This document shows, in pieces, positions 1 to 5,056 of a stretch of DNA of 5,290 nucleotides. Origin of the DNA: an uncultured Chloroflexota bacterium (GTDB lineage Bacteria; Chloroflexota; Chloroflexia; Chloroflexales; Roseiflexaceae); assembly GCA_903871975.1 (NCBI GenBank), contig CAIQIY010000490.1, forward strand, positions 1 to 5,290, written 5' to 3'. Positions within the stretch are counted from its first letter, which is position 1. Each line of letters starts with the position of its first letter. A program made the position numbers and the translations under genes. Below the pieces are notes generated by a model, which saw nothing but the letters and a program-made list of their open reading frames with translations, had not been told where the DNA came from and searched no databases.

Positions 1-59
1 CACCGCTGTGGGCTGAGCACATGTCGGCTGGTCTTGAGCTGCACGTAGACGAAGACCAT
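1..59 (-). CDS. Possible N-terminal start of a leftward gene, function unknown
   Basis: An ATG (59-57, minus) opens a frame that runs off the left edge, reading MVFVYVQLKTSRHVLSPQR. No family is recognised. The argument for it is codon use: 16 of 19 codons end in G or C, as expected for this genome, while the opposite-strand frame over the same bases fits less well. An in-frame stop (83-81) lies upstream, so the ATG is the only start nearby. No Shine-Dalgarno sequence precedes it. It lies downstream of tRNA-Sec in the same direction, so it could be read through from that promoter. Only 19 codons are visible, so this remains weak. Confidence 0.25.
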   Translation of the reverse strand, partial: MVFVYVQLKTSRHVLSPQR

Positions 60-225
60 GAACGAGAGGTCTATTTGCGCTTACCCACTCCCTGCCCGCA
101 CAATCCCCATTCACCCCGCTTGAAGTGAACCGATGTTCGGTAGAGGCTCAGTGTAGCGCAAGAGAACAAGGAGGTGACACAGGGGAAGCAGGCCGGGGAG
201 CCAACCGAATATACCAGAACACATG

Positions 226-241
226 TACTATTGCAATAGTA
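226..241. repeat. 16-bp perfect palindrome abutting the tRNA-Sec 3' end
   Basis: TACTATTGCAATAGTA is identical to its own reverse complement over all 16 bases. It begins at the base directly after the encoded CCA of tRNA-Sec (242). In the transcript it could fold as a 6-bp stem with a UGCA loop, but the stem is AU-rich and no U-run follows, so it is a poor intrinsic terminator. It could instead be a dimeric-protein binding site, a 3'-processing signal or part of an integration target. Its role is not known. Confidence 0.6.
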
Positions 242-338
242 TGGCGAGAGCGCGTGGGAGTCGAACCCACCAGCGAAGTTCGCCACCCCGCTCGCCCGTT
301 TTGAAGACGGGGACAGCCACCGGGCCACATCCGCTCTC
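242..338 (-). tRNA. selC: Selenocysteine tRNA, tRNA-Sec (anticodon UCA)
   Basis: This is a 97-nt tRNA read leftward. It decodes UGA as selenocysteine together with SelA/SelB. The parts in order are: acceptor GAGAGCGG (338-331); two bases AT; a six-pair D stem GTGGCC/GGCTGT with the four-base loop CGGT typical of tRNA-Sec; anticodon stem CCCGT/ACGGG with loop CTTCAAA (anticodon at 304-302); a 24-base variable region that can form a seven-pair arm AGCGGGG/CTTCGCT (two G-U pairs); T stem GTGGG/CCCAC with loop TTCGACT; acceptor 3' strand GCGCTCTC; discriminator G; and an encoded CCA. The segment lengths match E. coli tRNA-Sec (19 bases between acceptor and anticodon stem, 8+5 acceptor/T helix). 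One oddity is that the eighth acceptor pair is a G-G mismatch. The identification is firm; the exact 5' end rests on the alignment with the 8+5 model. Confidence 0.96.
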
Positions 339-344
339 GCCACC

Positions 345-373
345 ACTGTACGGGCACATGCCCCCGGCGTCAA
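345..373 (-). promoter_or_regulatory. Sigma70-type promoter of tRNA-Sec
   Basis: Reading leftward, a -35 box TTGACG (373-368, five of six to consensus) is followed by exactly 17 bases and a -10 box TACAGT (350-345, four of six). The next six bases are GGTGGC, so the canonical start falls on G338, the first base of the mature tRNA. That discriminator is GC-rich, as in stable-RNA promoters under stringent (ppGpp) control. The spacer holds an inverted repeat GGGCA-2-TGCCC (352-363), a possible operator. The box quality and position make the promoter convincing; its regulation is inferred. Confidence 0.75.
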
Positions 374-939
374 GTCCTGATGCCTGGCGGCAAGCTGGGC
401 GCACATGGCGTGCTACAGGCGCGCACACTGGGTATGTCTGCATGCCATGGCTGCCACACCGGCTCGCCGGTGCGTCGATGCCACCGATGCGTCGGTGGGG
501 ATGCACGTCGCACCATCCGCCATGAAGCGCACCATAGGTCGACAGAATGGCCCCATGTGATGGCAGCTGCGTCAGGGCCGGTCGCGGCATGCCTCCTGCA
601 CAGGTGCGCAGTTGGCTGCGGCAGACCAGAGACGGGCGCGCTCAAGCCGCTCACCAGCCAGCGTGCACAGACTTGGCGCGACCATGGTGTGGTGTTGAGT
701 CGCACGTAGGGCCTGCTCCGGCCATCGGTGCTCGCGCGTTGCGTCACGGGCGACGCACGCGCTGACAGCCGGCAATCGTGCCGCGTCCGAAGCCATTCGA
801 TCCAGATCGCTGCAGGTGCCATCCCCTGCGGACTGCTGCGCCCGCTTGCGCCCAGCGGCACCGGTCGAACAGCTGCTGCGCGCAGCAATCGCTGGAGCCG
901 AGCGTGCAACGCGGTGATGCAGCGTCCAGCCAGCAGGAG
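374..939. other. Gene-free GC-rich stretch with hairpins
   Basis: No reading frame on either strand in this stretch gives a recognisable protein; the open frames are rich in Arg, His, Cys and Trp, typical of chance frames in GC-rich DNA. What it does hold is secondary structure: a hairpin CACCGG-CTCG-CCGGTG (457-472), a hairpin CCACCGA-TGCG-TCGGTGG (481-498) that can be enclosed by GGTGCG/CGCACC (469-474 with 509-514), the hairpin pair at 734-783 listed separately, and a 14-bp perfect palindrome TGCTGCGCGCAGCA (874-887). None has a U-run after it. It may be a decayed gene or an unrecognised structured RNA; neither can be shown from sequence alone. Confidence 0.4.
734..783 (+). other. Tandem hairpins, possible structured RNA
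   Basis: The first hairpin pairs 734-745 with 752-762: 11 base pairs with one bulged T, closing the hexaloop ACGGGC (746-751). Seven bases later a second hairpin pairs CGGCA (770-774) with TGCCG (779-783) over the loop ATCG. Two adjacent hairpins, the first with a six-base loop having A at position 1 and G at position 4, resemble the RNA targets bound by ANTAR-domain antiterminators. The second hairpin does not have the expected A1/G4 hexaloop, so the match is partial. No gene follows within several hundred bases on the same strand. It may only be a stable DNA inverted repeat. Confidence 0.25.
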
Positions 940-1260
940 TCATAACTTAAAATCTTCTAACGATATATACAGCGTTCGCACTGGAATCATCGGTGTACTC
1001 GGCCAGGTGCATACCAGCCCAGCGACGACCGGCATATGCTTGTGAGGACCGAACCCTGGTTTCTGTTGCGATGAGTAGTAGACGCGCAATGGACAACCTG
1101 AATCGCCACTGGATCGCAGCGCCTGTTCCACTCGCTGCAGCCAAACGCCTGGCAACGAAACCGGAAATCCACCATACACGGGAGTTGGTTGAATATCGCC
1201 GATATTGAAGCCAGCGCGCTGCAAGGTTCTCGGCATCTCAAAGCAATAACGAGCGATGTC
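940..1260 (-). pseudogene. Decayed C-terminal fragment of a methyltransferase-like gene
   Basis: Read leftward, 1260-1057 translates as DIARYCFEM... then LQRAGFNIGDIQPTPVYGG and FPVSLPGVWLQRVEQAL, ending near RVYYSSQQKP. This pattern (an aromatic 'RY.F..L...L..AGF' turn, a 'P.YG.FP..LPG' segment and a final 'R.YY...KP') resembles the C-terminal end of class I SAM-dependent methyltransferases; this is recognised by eye only. An in-frame TGA (1263-1261) separates it from upstream sequence in the same frame, and no SAM-binding glycine motif is found in any minus-strand frame upstream. Beyond QQKP the frame runs on without resemblance to a stop at 942-940. GC at third positions appears lower than in the genes at the right. 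A remnant is the simplest reading; a short independent ORF starting at ATG 1236 is possible. Confidence 0.35.
941..970. other. AT-rich island at the gene-free/pseudogene boundary
   Basis: Only 7 of 30 bases are G or C, in a window that is otherwise strongly GC-rich. It contains CTTAAAATCTT and GATATATAC, either of which could be a -10 region, but I see no well-placed -35 box on either strand. It coincides with the end of the methyltransferase-like frame, so it may be a junction or a spacer rather than a promoter. Confidence 0.35.
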
Positions 1261-1472
1261 TCAAGTCACGATAACGTCGCCGAATGGAAGAGCACGGGGG
1301 CCTTTTGCATGGTCAACTCCAGCGTACAGACGACGAAGCCCTGAGACCGACATCGACTTCCAACTGGTACGTCGTCAGAGCATGCATTGTTGGCAGTAAG
1401 AGTCGGGAACGCCTGTAGACAACCGCGCGATACTTCGCAGCACTCGCGGTGGTTCCAGACCTGCGACGGAGC

Positions 1473-1481
1473 TGATACAAT
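1473..1481 (+). promoter_or_regulatory. Candidate extended -10 promoter
   Basis: TGATACAAT combines an extended -10 (TG one base before) with TACAAT, five of six to consensus. The region 17 bases upstream (TTCCAG, 1453-1458) is a poor -35, which extended -10 promoters tolerate. Transcription would start near 1488 and give a leader of about 225 bases before the GTG start of the beta-helix gene, or about 17 bases before the ATG at 1505. Confidence 0.3.
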
Positions 1482-1611
1482 GTCGCGGAGAAGAGCAGTA
1501 GCAGATGGCGTGCAGCCTCGCTGCGGGTATGGGTGCGGCGAACCTGGCGGCTCGCCAACGTGTCTTCGCGGCGAGGAGGCCGCTGGCGCTTCCGGCTCTG
1601 ACGTTGCATCA

Positions 1612-1634
1612 GCCCTGGGCCACCATGCCAGGGC
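1612..1634. repeat. Inverted repeat GCCCTGG-9-CCAGGGC
   Basis: Seven perfectly complementary bases (1612-1618 and 1628-1634) are separated by nine. It ends two bases before the candidate -35 box at 1637, a usual position for an activator operator. As RNA it would be a stable hairpin without a U-run. Arm length and spacing suit a dimeric regulator. Confidence 0.35.
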
Positions 1635-1636
1635 GG

Positions 1637-1665
1637 TTGCGCAATGCCCCTGATCGTGGTAGCAT
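1637..1665 (+). promoter_or_regulatory. Candidate promoter for the beta-helix/hydrolase pair
   Basis: TTGCGC (1637-1642), 17 bases, then TAGCAT (1660-1665). The matches to sigma70 consensus are modest (three and four of six) but the spacing is ideal. A start near 1672 would give a leader of about 43 bases before the preferred GTG start at 1715, and would rule out the upstream ATG codons as starts for this transcript. A weak -35 next to an inverted repeat would be consistent with an activated promoter. Confidence 0.3.
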
Positions 1666-1714
1666 GATGTCGACGATGCAGTGTGATACTGCGCTGGAGA
1701 CACGGGAGATTCTG

Positions 1715-3298
1715 GTGGATCCGAGCCGTCATTCTTCCGGCGCCGGGGGGCTATCGGGCCGAGCATCTGCGGCAGTATCGCGCGACATGCTGATGCTGGT
1801 CGGTGCGCTCAGCCTGCTTGCGACCGCCATCATCGTCGCGGTGCTGGTTCCGCCGGCGACGCGTTCCGAATCACTCGAGGCGCCTGCGGCACCGACGGGC
1901 GCGCCGCTGACGCCGAGTGCCGCGTCGGCCGCCCTGGAGCTGCCGCCAGCCACGCCGACCACTGCGGCACCGATATTGGCGCAGGTGCCGACGGACCCGC
2001 CGCCGGCCTACCCGGCACCGCGCGACCCGGCGGCCCCCGAGCCGGTCGCGGCGCCGTCGGCGACGCCACTGCTGCCGACAGCCCTGCCCGATGCGCCGAT
2101 CGCGACGCCACAACCAGCCACCGACGCGCCGGTGCCGCCGCTGTTGCCGACCGCCGCGCCCGATGCGCCGATCGAGGCGCCCCAGCCAGATGCCGATGCA
2201 CCGGTTGCCCCCACGCCCGAACCGCTTGCACCGACCGCCCCGCCGTTGCCGACCATGCCACCGCCGCCCAGCGCGACGCCTGCACCCACGGTGATCCCGA
2301 CAGCCACCACGCCCCCGCCGCCGCCGGTGCTCGCCATCCGTGGCACCACGCGCTGGCGCGCCACCGACGGCCCGGTCATGATCACGATGGACGTCCATGT
2401 CCTGCCGGGAGCGACGTTGATCGTCGAGCCGGGCACCGACGTGCGCATCGCGCCGGGGTTGGCGCTGTACATCGAGGGCGCGCTGATCATCGCCGGCAGC
2501 ACCGAAGCGCCGGTGCGCCTGGCGGGCAGCACACCACAGCGCTGGGACGGCATCTTCGCGCAGCCGGGGAGCTCGGTGCTCATCGAGCGCGCCGAGCTGC
2601 GCGGCGGCGGCGCCGGCGGCACGCTGATCGCCGTCGACGACGGGGCATTCGTGATGCGCCACGCCCTGATCACCGACAACGGCGGCCAGATCCATCTGCG
2701 CGGCGGCCCGATCGAGATCCGCGACAGCGAGGTCAGCGGCAACGATCTGCCATATGGCGCCGCCATCGAGCTCGAATTCGACGTCGGTGGCTTCGCGACG
2801 CTCAGCGGCAATCGCGTGGGCGGCAATCGGCAGGCACCCGGCGCCTCGCCGGTCCTGGTGCGGCATCGTAGTGCCTACGACGTGCTCAATGTCGCCATCG
2901 ACGGCAACCTGCTGCTCGAGAGTACCGGGCCAAATCTGGCCCTGGACGCTGCCGGCGAAGTGCGTGGCACGATTCGCTGCAATACGCTGCGCGGCGGTGA
3001 TCACGGATTCAGCCTGAAGAGCAGCGCGCCGCAACTCCCTGGTGCGCCGCAACTGCTCGTGCGCGACAATGCCATCGAGGAGCACCTGCCGGCGATCGTC
3101 GCGGACTATCTGCAGGCCGGGGTCGGCAGAGGTGCGACCAGCGACATCTTCGTCGACATGCGCGACAACTGGTGGGGCGATGGTAGCGGCCCATACGAAC
3201 CCGTGCGCAATGGTTTGGGCCGGGGCGACGCCGTCGGCACGGTGATTGCGTTTGCGCCATGGCACACCAGCAGGCCGGCATGCGCGCCAGCCCGCTGA
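1715..3298 (+). CDS. Membrane-anchored, proline-rich stalk, right-handed beta-helix protein
   Basis: About 527 residues. Order: a short hydrophilic N-terminus (1-23); one hydrophobic segment (about 24-47, LMLVGALSLLATAIIVAVLV) acting as signal anchor or signal peptide; a long Pro/Ala/Thr linker (about 50-206) with two 24-residue repeats; then a parallel beta-helix (about 208-483). The helix opens with the usual cap pattern (PGATLIVEPGTDVRI, then YIEGALIIAGSTEAPVRLAG, then RWDGI) and closes with NWWGDGSGPYEP (485-496), GRGDAVG and FAPW, a signature ending in this fold. Such proteins are exported and often bind or cleave polysaccharide; no catalytic residues are evident, so a structural or binding role is as likely. 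Start: GTG 1715 has GGGAG six bases upstream and places the anchor near the N-terminus. In-frame ATGs at 1505, 1664, 1667 and 1676 lack a Shine-Dalgarno, and the extra residues look non-coding. The 3' end overlaps the next gene. The fold is confident; the function is unknown. Confidence 0.85.
   Translation: MDPSRHSSGAGGLSGRASAAVSRDMLMLVGALSLLATAIIVAVLVPPATRSESLEAPAAPTGAPLTPSAASAALELPPATPTTAAPILAQVPTDPPPAYPAPRDPAAPEPVAAPSATPLLPTALPDAPIATPQPATDAPVPPLLPTAAPDAPIEAPQPDADAPVAPTPEPLAPTAPPLPTMPPPPSATPAPTVIPTATTPPPPPVLAIRGTTRWRATDGPVMITMDVHVLPGATLIVEPGTDVRIAPGLALYIEGALIIAGSTEAPVRLAGSTPQRWDGIFAQPGSSVLIERAELRGGGAGGTLIAVDDGAFVMRHALITDNGGQIHLRGGPIEIRDSEVSGNDLPYGAAIELEFDVGGFATLSGNRVGGNRQAPGASPVLVRHRSAYDVLNVAIDGNLLLESTGPNLALDAAGEVRGTIRCNTLRGGDHGFSLKSSAPQLPGAPQLLVRDNAIEEHLPAIVADYLQAGVGRGATSDIFVDMRDNWWGDGSGPYEPVRNGLGRGDAVGTVIAFAPWHTSRPACAPAR
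2069..2212 (+). repeat. Two tandem 72-bp coding repeats in the stalk
   Basis: Units at 2069-2140 and 2141-2212 encode LLPTALPDAPIATPQP... and LLPTAAPDAPIEAPQP..., 24 residues each, in frame. The bases have diverged mainly at third and a few first positions, so the duplication is not recent. A looser third copy follows (P-L-A-P-T-A-P-P-L-P-T). Stalk length could vary between strains by gain or loss of units. Confidence 0.8.
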
Positions 3299-4350
3299 CC
3301 GAACGCGTCGAAGCGCAGTTGACGGCGCACATCGAGACGTGTCTCGATGATGCCATCGCACGGCACATCACGCCCGGCGCAGTCGTGCTGGTGGCCCGCG
3401 GCCCACAGCTCCGTACCGTGGTAGCACGCGGCACCACAGCCTACGATCACCCTGGGTCGTGCCCGGTGACGAGTGAGACGGTCTACGACATCGCCTCGAT
3501 CACCAAGGTCTTCACCGCGACCGTCGCATTGCAACTGATCGAGGCCGGGCAGCTGGCCCTCGATATGCCGGTGGCGCAGGTGTTGCCAGCGATGTGCGAC
3601 CAGCGCATTCTGGTGCGGCACCTGCTGAACCATACGTCGGGCTTGGCGCTGCGGTTGTCGAGCCTGCGCAGCCTGACGCCGGCGGCATTGGTGGCACAGG
3701 TGTGCGAGGCCCGGGCCGCCAACGTGCCTGGGACGGTCGTCGCATATGCCAATGTCAACAGCCTGCTGCTCGGCGAACTGATCTGCCATATCACCGGCGA
3801 TGCGCTCGATCTGGCGATCCGGCAGCGCGTCTGCGAACCACTGGGCCTGCGCACCACCATGTTCAACCCACCACTGGGCGCCAGCCGTCGGATCGCGCCA
3901 ACCGAGATCGATGACGCGTGGCGCAGGCGGGTGGTGCACGGCACGGTGCACGACGAGAGCGCCGCAGCGCTCGCGGGGGTGGCCGGACACGCCGGATTGT
4001 TCAGCGATGCCACCGACCTGTGGCGGTTCGGGTGCGCCTGGCTGGCCGATGCGGCTGGCAACGATGGCCTGCTCGGATCGGCGATGCGATCGCTGGCGAT
4101 CACCAACCATTCGCCGATTGGTGCGATGCGCTGCGGGCTGGGCTGGATGCTCGATCGCCCGACGTCGATGGGCCGAGTGCCGGCCGGTACCTATGGCCAC
4201 ACCGGGTTTACGGGTACGTTGATCATCATCGAGCCGCAATCCGGCACCATCGTCGTGATCCTGAGCAATCGAACCTATCCACGACGCGGCGAACCGGCCC
4301 ACTATGCGGCATTCATTCCGATCATCGAGGCAGCGATCGCGACTGCGTGA
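3280..4350 (+). CDS. Serine hydrolase, class C beta-lactamase fold
   Basis: 356 residues from ATG 3280, complete for this family. The catalytic set is present: S73-I-T-K76 (nucleophile and general base, in YDIASITKVFTA), Y156-A-N158 (the Y-x-N motif) and H307-T-G309 (the KTG-equivalent, in YGHTGFTG). The blocks HLLNHTSGL, VHGTVHDE, GVAGHAGLFS and a final VVILSNRTYP match the esterase / penicillin-binding-protein-like branch that includes YfeW-type proteins and domains fused to beta-N-acetylglucosaminidases. Likely reactions are ester, D-amino-acyl peptide or muropeptide hydrolysis; the substrate cannot be read. There is no signal peptide or membrane segment, so it is probably cytosolic, unlike many relatives. 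Start: ATG 3280 has AGCAGG five bases before it and overlaps the upstream gene by 19 bases; ATG 3259 (363 residues) is possible but lacks a Shine-Dalgarno. The overlap suggests translational coupling with the beta-helix gene. Confidence 0.92.
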   Translation: MRASPLTERVEAQLTAHIETCLDDAIARHITPGAVVLVARGPQLRTVVARGTTAYDHPGSCPVTSETVYDIASITKVFTATVALQLIEAGQLALDMPVAQVLPAMCDQRILVRHLLNHTSGLALRLSSLRSLTPAALVAQVCEARAANVPGTVVAYANVNSLLLGELICHITGDALDLAIRQRVCEPLGLRTTMFNPPLGASRRIAPTEIDDAWRRRVVHGTVHDESAAALAGVAGHAGLFSDATDLWRFGCAWLADAAGNDGLLGSAMRSLAITNHSPIGAMRCGLGWMLDRPTSMGRVPAGTYGHTGFTGTLIIIEPQSGTIVVILSNRTYPRRGEPAHYAAFIPIIEAAIATA

Positions 4351-4353
4351 CCG

Positions 4354-4390
4354 ATCTGGTGCTGTTCGTCTGGCGGTGTATCTGGTGCTG
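4354..4390. repeat. 11-bp direct repeats before the ANTAR gene
   Basis: ATCTGGTGCTG occurs at 4354-4364 and again at 4380-4390, start to start 26 bases (about two and a half helical turns), both followed by TTCG with one extra base in the second. A related TCTGGCG lies between at 4369. These sit in the 82-base gap between the hydrolase and the response regulator and could be regulator sites; no convincing promoter boxes are visible in the gap. Confidence 0.35.
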
Positions 4391-4432
4391 ATTCGGGTTG
4401 AGACTGCCGAGTGATAGACAAAGGGGTGTGTG

Positions 4433-5017
4433 ATGCAGCCAACACGGATATTGGTAGCGGAAGACAACGAACTGGTGGCGTTGACCCTCCAGGCGCAGTT
4501 GACCTCGCTGGGCTATCACGTCGTCGGCGTGGCTGCCGACGGTGCGATAGCCGTGGCGATGGTGCGCGAACTGCAACCCGATGTCGTCCTGATGGATGTG
4601 CGGCTGCCGGGCATCGATGGCCCGGAGGCTGCCGGGCAGATCAACGATGACACGCCGCGACCGGTGATCTTTTTGACGGCGTACAGCGATCAGGAGACGG
4701 TTCACCGCATCGAGCGATGTGGTGCCTGGGGCTTCCTGCTGAAACCAGTGCAGGCGACCGAGCTCGCGCCCGCGATCGGCATCGCGTTGGCGCGCTTTCA
4801 CGAAGTACAACAGCTGCGGCAGCGCGTGAACGAACTTGGAGAGACGCTGGAGGCGCGCAAGGCGATCGAGCGGGCCAAGGGGCTGTTGATGCAGCGCCTG
4901 TCGTTGAGTGAGCATGATGCCTACGAGTACATTCGTACCCGTGCCCGTGACCGCCGTGTTCGCATGAAGGTCATCGCGGATGAGGTCCTCGCCGGCGAGC
5001 AGGCGACGACGGCGTGA
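4433..5017 (+). CDS. Response regulator with ANTAR RNA-binding output domain
   Basis: 194 residues. The N-terminal receiver domain (about 4-120) has the acidic pair E10-D11, phospho-acceptor D55 (in VVLMDVRLPG), T82 (FLTAY) and K104 (LLKP), all the residues needed for phosphorylation. A helical linker (about 118-135, RFHEVQQLRQRVNELGETLE) leads to an ANTAR domain (about 135-187: ARKAIERAKGLLMQ, then LSEHDAYEYIRTRARDRRVR). ANTAR proteins such as AmiR, NasR and EutV bind paired RNA hairpins and prevent transcription termination; the receiver-ANTAR layout is that of PdtaR/Rv1626. The partner histidine kinase is not in the window. Start: ATG 4433 lies six bases after AAGGGG, a better spacing than the adjacent in-frame GTG 4430. 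It follows the hydrolase gene by 82 bases in the same direction, so it may belong to the same operon or have its own promoter. The targets are unknown. Confidence 0.95.
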   Translation: MQPTRILVAEDNELVALTLQAQLTSLGYHVVGVAADGAIAVAMVRELQPDVVLMDVRLPGIDGPEAAGQINDDTPRPVIFLTAYSDQETVHRIERCGAWGFLLKPVQATELAPAIGIALARFHEVQQLRQRVNELGETLEARKAIERAKGLLMQRLSLSEHDAYEYIRTRARDRRVRMKVIADEVLAGEQATTA

Positions 5018-5040
5018 TCGATTGGCCTTGGTGGCCGGCG

Positions 5041-5055
5041 GGGCGTGCAGCGCCC
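5041..5055. terminator. Short GC hairpin between convergent genes
   Basis: GGGCG (5041-5045) and CGCCC (5051-5055) can pair over TGCAG in the 39-base gap between the convergent response-regulator and glycosyltransferase genes. There is no U-run on either side, so if it acts as a bidirectional stop it does so weakly or with Rho. Confidence 0.25.
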
Positions 5056-5056
5056 G

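Noticed and set aside
3..128. Plus-strand open frame ending at 126-128, as the 3' end of a gene
   Set aside because: Only about 63% of its codons end in G or C, below the genes here, and the C-terminal residues are Pro/His-rich with no family resemblance. The minus-strand start over the same bases fits genome codon use better.
243..341. tRNA-Sec bounded at 341-243 with a 10-pair acceptor and no encoded CCA
   Set aside because: This leaves an unpaired G between T stem and acceptor and does not match the standard segment lengths; shifting to 338-242 restores the 8+5 spacing, a discriminator G and an encoded CCA.
380..709. Plus-strand frame containing CHGCH and CHRC, suggestive of haem or zinc binding
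   Set aside because: No surrounding domain, unlikely composition and no ribosome binding site; such Cys/His runs are common in chance frames of GC-rich DNA.
1192..1206. Inverted repeat AATATCG-1-CGATATT as an operator
   Set aside because: It falls inside the methyltransferase-like frame, encoding the Asn-Ile-Gly-Asp-Ile stretch, and is explained by coding sequence.
1261..1263. In-frame TGA on the minus strand as a selenocysteine codon, given the nearby tRNA-Sec
   Set aside because: The upstream in-frame sequence shows no recognisable methyltransferase core, the site does not correspond to a known redox position, and no SECIS-like hairpin was found just downstream. Decay is simpler.
1505..1714. 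ATG 1505 (or 1664/1667/1676) as the start of the beta-helix protein
   Set aside because: No Shine-Dalgarno at any of them and the added 13-70 residues look non-coding; GTG 1715 has GGGAG at good spacing. Start mapping could overturn this.
1871..3361. Long minus-strand open frame (about 496 codons) opposite the beta-helix gene
   Set aside because: It is a shadow of a GC-rich gene: Arg/His/Ala-rich low-complexity translation with no domain, while the plus strand has clear beta-helix motifs.
3106..4467. Long minus-strand open frame (about 453 codons) opposite the serine hydrolase
   Set aside because: The plus strand carries a complete catalytic set; the antisense translation has no recognisable motif.
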